From positions 1 to 37,936 of IMG/VR virus record IMGVR_UViG_3300042540_000975: a stretch of DNA of 37,936 nucleotides; one strand, given 5' to 3'. This DNA is from a virus. Positions 7,186 through 14,322 of the stretch are shown here, piece by piece (the stretch's first letter is position 1; the number at the start of each line of letters is the position of its first letter). Below the pieces are notes generated by a model. It did not search any database. It worked only from the letters and a program-made list of their open reading frames with translations, and was not told where the DNA came from. A program made the translations under genes and the position numbers.

Positions 7186-7814
7186 AAAATTGCCTCCATT
7201 ACCATTTGCGGTCGCTTGTCTTTGCGGGTCGAAAGGCGCAAATAAGATTCAAGCTCCTCCAAGCGATCCTCGCCCCCGCGCATCCACCCCGTTCCATCGC
7301 ATGACTCGGCCCCAGCATCGTGCGCCATCCACAAAAGGCGCTCGCTATTGACCCGCCCGACATGGACGCGAGGGTGCGCTGCCGTCCACATTTTGAGATT
7401 GCGCCACTTCCACTCGGTCGAGCCGCCCACAAAAATCACATCGGCATCGGTCGGCACATCATCGACAGTCATGCCGTCCTGCACGACAAAAGCCAAAGGC
7501 GCGTTGATGACGCCTCGGATACGCTGCGACCACTCAGGCCAGCGCGCCCTGGTCGCCTTGGCATCGGCCACCACATCGGGAACAGCAACCCACATTGGGC
7601 GAAATTCGCGGCGGGCGCGGTCAAGGAGATCAAGAAAGCCTTGCTCATCCCACTCGCGTTTATTGAGCCACGCGCCGAAAGCGCCATTGTCCAGCGCGTA
7701 GGGCATCCACGACGGGGGCTTGCGCCACCCATAAGGCGAGATTAGCCAGCCCAAGCGCCCCGGATACTTGCCGCACAAGTAGCCGATTTGGATTCCGCTG
7801 TTATTTGAGGGCAT
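7182..7814 (-). CDS. dpdA: TGT-like 7-deazaguanine transglycosylase (DpdA-like)
   Basis: The 210-aa protein resembles the catalytic barrel of tRNA-guanine transglycosylases, in the short form found in phages. ALDNGAFGAW (Asp42) matches the DSGGFQ catalytic motif, FVGGST (128-133) matches the substrate-binding Gly-Gly loop, and GAESCDGTGWMRGG (Asp173) matches the region of the nucleophilic aspartate. The usual zinc-binding C-terminal part of bacterial TGT is missing. DpdA enzymes of some phages and bacteria swap guanine in DNA for preQ0 or a derivative. Placement directly after queC and queD makes DNA, rather than tRNA, the likely target. The ATG at 7814 overlaps queC by 14 nt; an ATG at 7829 is possible. 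A host-like tRNA TGT role cannot be excluded. Confidence 0.75.
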   Translation of the reverse strand: MPSNNSGIQIGYLCGKYPGRLGWLISPYGWRKPPSWMPYALDNGAFGAWLNKREWDEQGFLDLLDRARREFRPMWVAVPDVVADAKATRARWPEWSQRIRGVINAPLAFVVQDGMTVDDVPTDADVIFVGGSTEWKWRNLKMWTAAHPRVHVGRVNSERLLWMAHDAGAESCDGTGWMRGGEDRLEELESYLRLSTRKDKRPQMVMEAIL

Positions 7815-8415
7815 GACCAGCATCGGCAATGGCCTTCAGTCTGACTTGGCACGCACCGCATTGGCCGCACGGCTCCTCGCCGCCCGCGTAGCATGACCAC
7901 GTTTCTTCCAGCGGCACGTTTAGCCGCCACGCAATATCGACCACCTTGGCCTTGGTTCTGACGATGTAGGGCAGATGCACCTCCATTCGCCGCGTGTGAC
8001 AGCACCGCAAAGCAAAATTGAGGTGCTTCATAAAGTCGGCGCGGCAATCGGGATAAACCTCGGCATCGTCGCCATTCACCGCGCAGGATACCGCCGTGCA
8101 GCCATGAGAAAGCGCGTAGCTTGCCGCCATCGCGATCAGGACCATGTTGCGGTTTGGCACTACGGTTGGTTTCCCGACCAACGGTTCGGTTTCTGTGGTC
8201 AGCGCCGGCCGCTCAAATAGCTGCGGCGGCAGGGTAATTTTGTCGTAAGCCACGCCCAGCTTGGCGCAAGTTGCCTCGGCAAACGTCAGTTCTTTGATGT
8301 GCCTCTGTCCGTAGTCGTAGAGCAGGCAATGGGCTTTGTGGCCTTGATGCAGAAGGTCGTAAAGCAGGGTGGTGCTATCCACCCCGCCCGACATGAGATG
8401 AGTGAATTTAGCCAT
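7801..8415 (-). CDS. queC: 7-cyano-7-deazaguanine (preQ0) synthase QueC
   Basis: QueC converts 7-carboxy-7-deazaguanine to preQ0 using ATP and ammonia. The 204-aa protein has the PP-loop SGGVDS (9-14), LYDYGQRH, VVPNRN and NGDDAEVYPDCR signatures. The four-cysteine zinc site is intact (Cys175, and Cys183/186/189 in PCGQCGAC). The length is typical of the family. It follows queD closely (1 nt) and overlaps the DpdA-like gene, so the three form a translational unit. Recognition is strong; all catalytic motifs appear intact. Confidence 0.96.
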   Translation of the reverse strand: MAKFTHLMSGGVDSTTLLYDLLHQGHKAHCLLYDYGQRHIKELTFAEATCAKLGVAYDKITLPPQLFERPALTTETEPLVGKPTVVPNRNMVLIAMAASYALSHGCTAVSCAVNGDDAEVYPDCRADFMKHLNFALRCCHTRRMEVHLPYIVRTKAKVVDIAWRLNVPLEETWSCYAGGEEPCGQCGACQVRLKAIADAGHALK

Positions 8416-8416
8416 A

Positions 8417-8770
8417 TCAGTTCTTGGTCAGAATCACGTTTGAGGTTGGCGTTTCGCGGACTTCGATGCGGGAAAGCAGCGGCAATCGCGGCTGCAATTC
8501 GCGCCAAAGCCACGCGGCAAGGTTTTCGGCAGTGGTCGCGCATGGCAGGATGTCGTTGAGGTTTCGGTGATCGAGGGACGCCACGATCGGCTTTGCCACG
8601 GCGCTGATGTCCGCGTAGTCCTGCACCCATTCGTTAGCGATTGGGCCGCATACGCCGACCAGCACTTCGTAGCTGTGCCCGTGCAGGCGATGGCATTGAT
8701 GGTCTGCCGGGAGATGTGGCAGCGAGTGAGCCGCTTCAAAGCGGTAGGTTTTGGTAATTTCAAAAGTCAT
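8417..8770 (-). CDS. queD: 6-carboxy-tetrahydropterin synthase QueD
   Basis: QueD converts 7,8-dihydroneopterin triphosphate to 6-carboxy-tetrahydropterin, an early step to preQ0. The 117-aa protein keeps the zinc ligands His15, His30 and His32 (AAHSL, HRLHGHSY), the catalytic Cys26, the Asp67-His68 pair in LDHRNLND, and Glu106. The start at 8770 (MTFEITKT) is preferred over an ATG at 8794 because of the family start. It overlaps the end of the methyltransferase gene by 11 nt. No queE or folE is present, so the host must supply those steps. Confidence 0.95.
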   Translation of the reverse strand: MTFEITKTYRFEAAHSLPHLPADHQCHRLHGHSYEVLVGVCGPIANEWVQDYADISAVAKPIVASLDHRNLNDILPCATTAENLAAWLWRELQPRLPLLSRIEVRETPTSNVILTKN

Positions 8771-10433
8771 TGCGGCCCTCCTGTTGGCACACAATCGCCG
8801 TCTGCCCCTCGTCCAAGGTCGTGTTGATCCCTTTGCCCATCCGCGCCGTCAGCGGGTTGGCGAGCGCAGGCGAATATGCGGCCCGTGTAGGCATCTTGGC
8901 CGTTAAGCCCCCCCCCTGGTGCGCGCCGTCTGAGAGGGTTCCGACTACCAAGCGGTCAAGATGCTGGCTGTCGCCGCGATCAAACTTGTTTTGTGCGTCT
9001 ACCGTGCTCACGTCAGCGCACCCCCCCCCGCGACCGCCTCCAGCGCCTCCCGCAGCATCGGCGGCAACTCCTTGCCCCTTTTCTCTGCTCGGCGCAGGAT
9101 TCCGCTGCACGCTTTCTGACTCAAATAGAACCGTTGCGGCAGCGGCCCCGTCTCCAAGACATCCGACAACGAACACACGGCGACTCCGCTGGGCCACTCC
9201 GAACCATTGTGCGTCCAGCACCCGGTAGGCCCACCCATACCCCAGTGCCCCCAACGCCCCAAGGAAGGCTCCAAAATCCCTTCCTCCGTGGGATGACAGG
9301 ACGCCGGGCGCGTTTTCCCAGACAATCCATCGAGGCCGCTGACGTTGAGCGATCTCAAGAAATGTAAGCATGAGTCCACCTCGCGGGTCGTGGAGTCCTT
9401 TGCGGAGGCCGGCGACACTGAAGGATTGGCAAGGCGTTCCTCCGACCAGAAGGTCGATTGCTCCCAAGTTCCAAGATTCATGGCGTGTCATATCCCCCAA
9501 GTTCGGCACCTGCGGCCAGTGATGCGCCAAGACCGCGCTGGGAAACTTCTCCACCTCGGCAAAGGCCGCAGGCTCCCAGCCCAGCGGCTCCCACGCGACC
9601 GAGGCCGCTTCGATCCCACTGCATACGGAGAGGTAGCGCACCTTGCCGTCGTGCTTCGCGGCAATGCGCTTGCCGATCCACGCCATGCACGGCACGGCCA
9701 TGCTGTTGCCCAGCGCCTTGTAGCGCGGCCCATCCGGGCAGTCCTGCGGCGACTTGCCGCGCCACGGGATGAGCGTGTGATCGTCGGGAAATCCCTGCAA
9801 TCGCTCGCACTCTCGCGGGGTGAGTCTGCGGACGGCCATTGCTTGCCTCAGGAATTGGTAGTTGTGCTCGGCTCCAGAGCGCAAAGCCTGTGCCGTTGGG
9901 TTTTCCAGTTGCCCCCCCCCAGATGCCCATTGCACTTGCACGGCTTCCGTTGGAGCTAAAACGCTCGGAACTCCATGCCCTCGCCCCTCCTCGGACGATA
10001 GCGTCGGTGATGTGCCGCCCGTGCCGTGGACGCGAACCCTCTGCGGCAATTCGGGGGTCATGCAGCCCGTTGCCAAGTAGTTCTGTTGCTTCATCCCTGC
10101 CTCGGCTTGCAGAGCTCCAGCGATCTGTCCGTCGCCGTTCATCATCCTGACCTCGTTCCGGGTGTTTTGCTGGAACGCTATTGCCGGAGGATGCGCGGCA
10201 GATGCAAGTGGATGGCATGGCGCACCAGCTCGCGGCACCGAATAGTTGTCGGGGCTGGTTATTTGGGTTGTGTCGAAAGCCACCGCCACCCCATGCGAAA
10301 ACTCCTTTGTGATCGTGTTGGCTGGTTCGCCGGCATTCCCAACACCCAAACCCTGCCTGTTCATCTCGTCCCGCTTCTCTGGGTCGCGCCCAGAGTTGCG
10401 GAGGTCGAGCGGTATTGCCGTGGCGGCGCTCAT
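8760..10433 (-). CDS. Circularly permuted DNA (cytosine-5) methyltransferase
   Basis: The 557-aa protein carries every C5-methyltransferase landmark, but in a rotated order. Motif IX (VRRLTPRECERLQGFPD, 201-217) and motif X (ALGNSMAVP, 240-248) come first. They are followed by motif I (VCSGIEAASVAW, 270-281), motif IV with catalytic Cys335 (GGTPCQSFSVAG), motif VI (WENAPG, 372-377) and motif VIII (AQRSRRVFVVG, 414-424). Normal enzymes run I-VIII, target domain, IX, X. Residues 1-200 and 430-557 look like the two halves of the target-recognition/linker region. Three G9 tracts lie within it. It methylates DNA, probably for protection from host restriction; the target sequence is not known. Confidence 0.92.
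   Translation of the reverse strand: MSAATAIPLDLRNSGRDPEKRDEMNRQGLGVGNAGEPANTITKEFSHGVAVAFDTTQITSPDNYSVPRAGAPCHPLASAAHPPAIAFQQNTRNEVRMMNGDGQIAGALQAEAGMKQQNYLATGCMTPELPQRVRVHGTGGTSPTLSSEEGRGHGVPSVLAPTEAVQVQWASGGGQLENPTAQALRSGAEHNYQFLRQAMAVRRLTPRECERLQGFPDDHTLIPWRGKSPQDCPDGPRYKALGNSMAVPCMAWIGKRIAAKHDGKVRYLSVCSGIEAASVAWEPLGWEPAAFAEVEKFPSAVLAHHWPQVPNLGDMTRHESWNLGAIDLLVGGTPCQSFSVAGLRKGLHDPRGGLMLTFLEIAQRQRPRWIVWENAPGVLSSHGGRDFGAFLGALGALGYGWAYRVLDAQWFGVAQRSRRVFVVGCLGDGAAAATVLFESESVQRNPAPSREKGQGVAADAAGGAGGGRGGGCADVSTVDAQNKFDRGDSQHLDRLVVGTLSDGAHQGGGLTAKMPTRAAYSPALANPLTARMGKGINTTLDEGQTAIVCQQEGRNDF
8908..8916 (-). repeat. G9 homopolymer tract 1 in methyltransferase gene
   Basis: Nine C on the plus strand, nine G on the coding strand, encoding the middle of HQGGGLTAK near residue 508. 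A one-base slip would break the frame close to the end of the protein. Confidence 0.95.
9021..9029 (-). repeat. G9 homopolymer tract 2 in methyltransferase gene
   Basis: Nine coding-strand G within RGGGCADV near residue 470, after motif VIII. A frameshift here would remove only the C-terminal linker half of the protein. Confidence 0.95.
9912..9920 (-). repeat. G9 homopolymer tract 3 in methyltransferase gene
   Basis: Nine coding-strand G within ASGGGQLEN near residue 172-174, before motif IX. A slip here would remove all catalytic motifs, making this the most effective switch of the three. Confidence 0.95.
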
Positions 10434-10714
10434 TCATTCCGCCCCTCCGCTGCCGATTTCCACTCCATGCCGAGCATCGAATACTCCGCCACCCGTTTCC
10501 CGCCCCGCGTCTCCACGGTGCGCTCCTCGATCTGCCACCCATCCCGCCGCAGTTCGTGAATCCTCGCGGCCAAGCGGAAGCAGCCGAAGGAATCCAGCGC
10601 GTCCAAGGCCGTCAGCCGATTCCCTGCGCGTAAATACGCGAGGATGCGGCCCGCTTGCGTAGGGCGGCGGTGCGTTTCGGGCGCACCGAAGGAAAGTTCG
10701 GGTTGCCAGGTCAT
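10430..10714 (-). CDS. Winged-helix/HTH protein, 94 aa
   Basis: The 94-aa protein has a helix-turn-helix with a wing: RILAYLRAGNRLTALDALDS, then FRLAARIHELRRDGWQI and a beta-hairpin around VETRGGKRVAEY. This layout is common in small phage regulators. The ATG at 10714 forms a 4-nt overlap with the exonuclease stop; a longer frame to 10801 is not needed. It overlaps the methyltransferase gene by 4 nt, so it may control or accompany that gene. Its role is unknown. Confidence 0.75.
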   Translation of the reverse strand: MTWQPELSFGAPETHRRPTQAGRILAYLRAGNRLTALDALDSFGCFRLAARIHELRRDGWQIEERTVETRGGKRVAEYSMLGMEWKSAAEGRNE

Positions 10715-11547
10715 GCCGCCCCCTTCCCATAAGCCCACACTGGCAAGTTGAGCGCCGACACATGGGTCGGATACCCCGGCCACGCTCCCGCGTCCTCGCA
10801 CTGCGCGATGAGTTCCAGCGCGTCATTCATCGCGGCCACGCCCAGATCGAGCGCGTCCGGGTGGATTTCATAAACGGCCACCGCATAAGGCGGGGCCACT
10901 TCCACCGCGATCCAGTAGAACCGCGCAGGCGGCAGGCCGTTCAGCCCCGCCAAGTGGCAATACCATGCCGCCGAAACGTGGTAGTTAAGCGATGCCGCTT
11001 GCCGCGAGAAGGTGCCGTAGTCGGCCCCTGCGCTCGTGGTCTTCACGTCCACGATGACGGCCTCGTTGTCGGACTCCACTTTCAGCGCATCAACCCTGCC
11101 CTTGATCCACAATCCCGTCCTATGCTCGGCAAACATCGCCACCTCGCTGTCGCACCCAGCCAAGAGCGCCTTCGCCGCATCGTGCGCGGCGATACTGTCG
11201 CGGATTCCCCGCACGGCTCGCGCTTCGTCAGCGTCGAGGATCGGCGTGGTGCCCATCTTGGCTTTCCACTCCTTGCCTTCTTTGGTGCGGAAGTCGCCCT
11301 CCTTGCCTTCGGGTTTCTCCACGAAAGCCGTGTCGAGCTTGTTGGGCTCAAGCACGGCGAGGTGCGACATGGTGCCGAGCAGCATTGCCTTCGTCTGCTC
11401 GCGCTTGGTTTCCCCGGCCATGTGGGCCGCGTAGTGCGCTGGCGATTTAGGCGGCAGGATGTGCTTGGCGTCACTGCCCGCAATCGCGGGAGCCATGCGG
11501 TATTCTTTCTCGTCCATTTGGTAATGGATGCCTGTGAGGTTGCTCAT
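10711..11547 (-). CDS. RecE-like PD-(D/E)XK exonuclease
   Basis: The 278-aa protein shows the nuclease core of the PD-(D/E)XK superfamily: the metal-binding Asp of KGRVDALK and the DVKTT motif separated by about 12 residues, and a Gln/Tyr helix RQAASLNYHVSAAWY typical of RecE- and YqaJ-type exonucleases. Such enzymes digest one strand of linear double-stranded DNA to expose single strands for annealing. It lies next to an SSB-like and an ERF protein, forming a phage recombination module. The ATG at 11547 (MSNLTGIHY) is preferred over one at 11634 inside the upstream gene. Confidence 0.85.
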   Translation of the reverse strand: MSNLTGIHYQMDEKEYRMAPAIAGSDAKHILPPKSPAHYAAHMAGETKREQTKAMLLGTMSHLAVLEPNKLDTAFVEKPEGKEGDFRTKEGKEWKAKMGTTPILDADEARAVRGIRDSIAAHDAAKALLAGCDSEVAMFAEHRTGLWIKGRVDALKVESDNEAVIVDVKTTSAGADYGTFSRQAASLNYHVSAAWYCHLAGLNGLPPARFYWIAVEVAPPYAVAVYEIHPDALDLGVAAMNDALELIAQCEDAGAWPGYPTHVSALNLPVWAYGKGAA

Positions 11548-11549
11548 GG

Positions 11550-11831
11550 TCAGAAGGGAATGTCTGAGTCGGCCATCTCGTCGGCCTGCGGTTTCGCTTT
11601 CGGTGCGTCCGACTTCTTTTCCATGTGCTTCCAATTTCCGATGATCGGCCCGCGCTCGCCGGCATCGCGCTTCTCCTTACTGATGCCTTGCGTGATATAG
11701 CCGTCATCGCCGTATTGGCTTTGGCCGTCGCGGTTCTCCCAGAGGATTGCGTCGAGATAGACGCCCTTTTTGCCCTGGTAGAGGTCGGGCTTGCTAATTT
11801 TGCTAACGTCGATTTTGAGTTGGATTGCCAT
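11550..11831 (-). CDS. Small single-strand DNA-binding-like protein, 93 aa
   Basis: The 93-aa product has an OB-like beta-rich body (LKIDVSKISK, GKKGVYLDAIL, DGYITQGISKEKR) and ends in the SSB-type acidic tail MADSDIPF. That tail, in bacterial SSB, recruits partner proteins. Position between the exonuclease and ERF genes fits a role in coating single strands during recombination. It starts after a leader with GAACACACACA and AACC repeats but no Shine-Dalgarno. Confidence 0.65.
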   Translation of the reverse strand: MAIQLKIDVSKISKPDLYQGKKGVYLDAILWENRDGQSQYGDDGYITQGISKEKRDAGERGPIIGNWKHMEKKSDAPKAKPQADEMADSDIPF

Positions 11832-11870
11832 TGTGTGTGTTCGGTTGGTTGTTGGTTGGTTGGTTAAAAC
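11832..11870 (-). promoter_or_regulatory. C/A-rich leader of the SSB-like gene
   Basis: The start at 11831 has no Shine-Dalgarno. Its leader reads AACC/CAAC repeats (11842-11866) followed by GAACACACACA. Unstructured C/A-rich leaders can bind ribosomal protein S1. Similar GAACACAC sequences precede three other starts. Confidence 0.4.
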
Positions 11871-12424
11871 GGGATGCGGTCATCGTCGGCCTCGACGGGT
11901 TTCGCTTTGCTTGGGCGTTCCTCGTGGAACTCGTCCGTGGTGCGCGGGGTTGGCTTCGGCCTCGCCGCGTAAGTCGTGGTGCCTTTGGTCAGATCCTTGG
12001 CGATGATTCGCGGGGCGGATGCGCTCGCCGCGTTGCCGTCATCATCTTCGGGCGCGATGCCGAGCGCGGTTTGCAGTTGGTAGCGGCGGGCGTAGGTGAT
12101 GGCGCTGCCGTAACCCTGCGCGTCTTGCTTGGTGCAAGGCACGAAGAGCTTGCCGAAGCTCAACTCCTCGCCCGATTCGTGGATCAGGATCGTTTCGACG
12201 CAAACGCCGCCCTCGGCGTGGTGCGTGTGCTGAGTCAGGGCGATGCCGTTGTCGTTCAACGCCTCGACCACGGCCTCAACGCAGGCCGACAGATCGGCGT
12301 AACGACTTTTAAAATGCGGGTTCTGGCTGCTCTTCAGTGCCGGGCCAAAGCCTTTCTGGGCCTTGACCAGCGCGGCACATATCTGCTTGCGTGGTTTTGA
12401 CACGCTCTCTGGGTTCGTCTCCAT
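11864..12424 (-). CDS. ERF-family single-strand annealing protein
   Basis: The 186-aa protein has the ERF core: ICAALVKAQKGFGPALKSSQ near the start, HFKSRYADLSACVEAVVEAL, and QGYGSAITYARRYQL (residues 103-117), which is the most characteristic stretch. ERF proteins anneal complementary single strands and circularise phage genomes. The C-terminus ends in ADDDRIPF, an SSB-like acidic tail. The gene starts at 12424 after GAACACACACC with a poor Shine-Dalgarno. Confidence in the family is high. Confidence 0.9.
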   Translation of the reverse strand: METNPESVSKPRKQICAALVKAQKGFGPALKSSQNPHFKSRYADLSACVEAVVEALNDNGIALTQHTHHAEGGVCVETILIHESGEELSFGKLFVPCTKQDAQGYGSAITYARRYQLQTALGIAPEDDDGNAASASAPRIIAKDLTKGTTTYAARPKPTPRTTDEFHEERPSKAKPVEADDDRIPF

Positions 12425-12482
12425 TGGTGTGTGTTCAATTGCGGGTCAGGTGTTAGCGCACCTGGCCCGTCTTGGTTTTCGT

Positions 12483-13046
12483 TCAGATGGGCGGGCCTCC
12501 GTGTTTGGTTGTCCGTCCGAAAAGTTGATCCCAGCCGTAGACCGCCACCGCGAGCGCGGCCCACTCGTGCGACTTGATGCCGTAGGTCGGGCCCGGCGCT
12601 TTTTTCGTTCCCTGCGGGCCAAGTCGGTCAAGTAGCGCCTGCCGCACGTTGCCGTCTTTGGCGCGGGGGGAGTTGCAGAGGTGCAATTTCACATCCCGAC
12701 GAAACACAAGATTCACGGAACCGCCTTGCACCTGCGCGTTCTGCAAAAAGCGCCCGATCCAAATGCACGTTGAAAACACGGACGCGCCCACGGCCATGCC
12801 GTAGCTGGCGATCATCTCGCAGAAGACTTGATTGCGGGCCCACATTGCATGGGTGAGCAGATGGCAATTGTCCTCGATGCCGTGGGAAATCACCTCGCGC
12901 CCGTCAAAAATAGCAAAGGCCGATTGGTTCGTGCCGGGATCAACGCCGACAACCACACGATCCACGCTCTCAGAGCAGTCGCCGCAGTCGGTCATGTCGG
13001 CGAAAATCGACTGACCGCATTTGCAGTAATGGATCTCGCGGCTCAT
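12483..13046 (-). CDS. RuvC-like Holliday junction resolvase with N-terminal zinc ribbon
   Basis: The 187-aa protein begins with a probable zinc ribbon (CKCGQSIFADMTDCGDC, residues 8-24). It continues with a RNase H-like fold: VVVGVDPGTNQSAFAIFDG gives the first acidic residue, FCEMIASYGM the second, and HEWAALAVAVYGW the last acidic helix. RuvC-like enzymes cut four-way junctions and, in phages, debranch DNA before packaging. The start at 13046 overlaps the upstream stop by 4 nt. The N-terminal Cys cluster is unusual for cellular RuvC. Confidence 0.8.
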   Translation of the reverse strand: MSREIHYCKCGQSIFADMTDCGDCSESVDRVVVGVDPGTNQSAFAIFDGREVISHGIEDNCHLLTHAMWARNQVFCEMIASYGMAVGASVFSTCIWIGRFLQNAQVQGGSVNLVFRRDVKLHLCNSPRAKDGNVRQALLDRLGPQGTKKAPGPTYGIKSHEWAALAVAVYGWDQLFGRTTKHGGPPI

Positions 13047-13396
13047 ATGTTGGCCCACCCTCCATCCGCCGCCGCTTTGTCGCGGCACTTATCCGCGCAA
13101 GCCGCATCGCGTGCGCGTTCGTCGGCCACCATTTCGCGCAGCCGCTCCAACTCACGCACCAGGATGCCGCGTTCAACTTCGTTGATTGCGGCCTGTGCGC
13201 GTAGCTCCTCGTTCTCGCACTCTAGCCGCACAATCGACGCGGCCATGCTGTCCTCCATTGTCCAAGCGGGGCCAAAGCCCACCGCGCCGACCGTCAGGGG
13301 ATGCGCGGGGCTGGCATTAACGACAGCCCCCAAGCTGCCACCAGCCCCGCTTGTTCCACCCCCGTGAAACGCCGTATGTCCGTTGGACAAATTCAT
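13043..13396 (-). CDS. Hypothetical coiled-coil protein, 117 aa
   Basis: The N-terminal 45 residues are Gly/Ala/Pro-rich and disordered-looking; residues 50-105 form a charged coiled coil (IVRLECENEELRAQAAINE and following heptads), ending in DKCRDKAAADGGWANI. No family is recognised. It overlaps the next gene by 4 nt, as do its neighbours. A shorter start at residue 47 (MEDSMAAS) or 51 is possible. Confidence 0.6.
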   Translation of the reverse strand: MNLSNGHTAFHGGGTSGAGGSLGAVVNASPAHPLTVGAVGFGPAWTMEDSMAASIVRLECENEELRAQAAINEVERGILVRELERLREMVADERARDAACADKCRDKAAADGGWANI

Positions 13397-13632
13397 AATT
13401 CCAATGCCTCCGCTTCGGCCTTCATTGCCTCATCGCGCGCATTCCGCGCGCGGATGATGCCGAGCGCGTCATCAAGCGCCAAAGTCATGCGGTTGCGCTG
13501 CTCGGTGAGCTCCGCGATCTGGCGGTCTTTGTCGCATAGCATGGCGACCAAATTGTCCACTTGTTCGCGCAGCGCGCCGTTCTCGGCCTGCGCTTGGTGG
13601 TAATAATCTTCCAACTCCATCTCGTGACTCAT
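13393..13632 (-). CDS. Hypothetical coiled-coil protein, 79 aa
   Basis: The 79-aa protein from the ATG at 13632 is almost wholly helical (HQAQAENGALREQVDNLVAM, DRQIAELTEQRNRMT), with heptad leucines. The longer open frame to 13872 overlaps the neighbour and looks like a shadow. It resembles its downstream neighbour in its coiled-coil style, which may indicate partners or a duplication. Function unknown. Confidence 0.6.
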   Translation of the reverse strand: MSHEMELEDYYHQAQAENGALREQVDNLVAMLCDKDRQIAELTEQRNRMTLALDDALGIIRARNARDEAMKAEAEALEL

Positions 13633-14054
13633 TTGCCGAGCCCTCCGTGGTTTTTGATGATGCTCCAAAAGATTTCGCGCGGAGGCATCCGGCATCCGAT
13701 CAGGTCGCAAAAGCTCTCGGCATCTTCGGACTGAAACCACGCGCACAATTGCTTGTGGTCGTTTGGCCCCTTGCACGAGGCAATCGCGTGGGGAACTCGG
13801 TCGTAGCTGTAGCGCGGACCCTTCGTCGTCCACTTGATGCGCCGCTTGACCGTGCGCGGCCACGGCAAACATTTGCCCGCCTGCGTCACGATGCCGAAGC
13901 GGCAGAACAGCACCAAGTCATCCACCGCCTGCTCCAGAATCGCCCAGGCCAACAACTCCCAGCCACTCCGCTCGGGTGTCTTGCTGGTGTTTGCCAAGGC
14001 GGGCTTGCCGTTGTGGGTTGCCGCCGCAAAGGATGTGGCTAGGTCGGCAATCAT
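13629..14054 (-). CDS. Hypothetical protein, 141 aa
   Basis: A 141-aa protein with aromatic residues and several Cys (FCRFGIVTQAGKCLPWPR, AIASCKGPNDHKQLCAWF, CDLIGCRMP). I recognise no domain with confidence; the arrangement of Trp, Cys and basic residues suggests a compact globular nucleic-acid-related protein. It ends in a 4-nt overlap with the coiled-coil gene and begins in one with a small membrane peptide. Confidence 0.6.
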   Translation of the reverse strand: MIADLATSFAAATHNGKPALANTSKTPERSGWELLAWAILEQAVDDLVLFCRFGIVTQAGKCLPWPRTVKRRIKWTTKGPRYSYDRVPHAIASCKGPNDHKQLCAWFQSEDAESFCDLIGCRMPPREIFWSIIKNHGGLGK

Positions 14055-14161
14055 CGCAGGTTCTTGGCGATAAATTCCACGAACAGCACCAGCCCAACGG
14101 CCAACGCCGTCAGCAGCAGCATTGCCTTGATGGCCGTCTCTGGGGGTTCCGGGCGGTTCAT
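14051..14161 (-). CDS. Single-pass membrane peptide, 36 aa
   Basis: A 36-aa product, MNRPEPPETAIKAMLLLTAL and onward, with one strong transmembrane segment (about residues 13-30) and a basic end. It overlaps the preceding gene stop by 4 nt (ATGA) and the next start by 4 nt, which supports translation. Role unknown; small early membrane proteins are common in phage genomes. Confidence 0.55.
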   Translation of the reverse strand: MNRPEPPETAIKAMLLLTALAVGLVLFVEFIAKNLR

Positions 14162-14322
14162 CGCGCTAGTTTCTTGCGGAGTTGCGCCAGCGCCCTCTTC
14201 ACCTTGTCGGCTAAAGTAGGCGCGTGGCCTTCGGCGGCGGCAGTCATGGCGCCAAGCAGGGCCAACTGCGGTATGCATGGCCGCGATCCGTCCCGGTCAA
14301 TAATGGTGGGGCGAATACTCAC
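14158..14322 (-). CDS. Small basic protein, 54 aa, GTG start
   Basis: The frame from a GTG at 14322 gives 54 aa: MSIRPTIIDRDGSRPCIPQL, a short Ala-rich helix and a basic tail ending QLRKKLAR. The GTG sits in a GTGA overlap with the stop of the membrane protein at 14319, and its own stop overlaps the next ATG. This regular chaining is the main evidence. Function unknown. Confidence 0.5.
   Translation of the reverse strand: MSIRPTIIDRDGSRPCIPQLALLGAMTAAAEGHAPTLADKVKRALAQLRKKLAR

Noticed and set aside
7182-10433. Complete queuosine pathway with QueE or FolE
   Set aside because: No radical SAM CxxxCxxC protein and no GTP cyclohydrolase were found in any frame; only QueD, QueC and the TGT-like protein are present.
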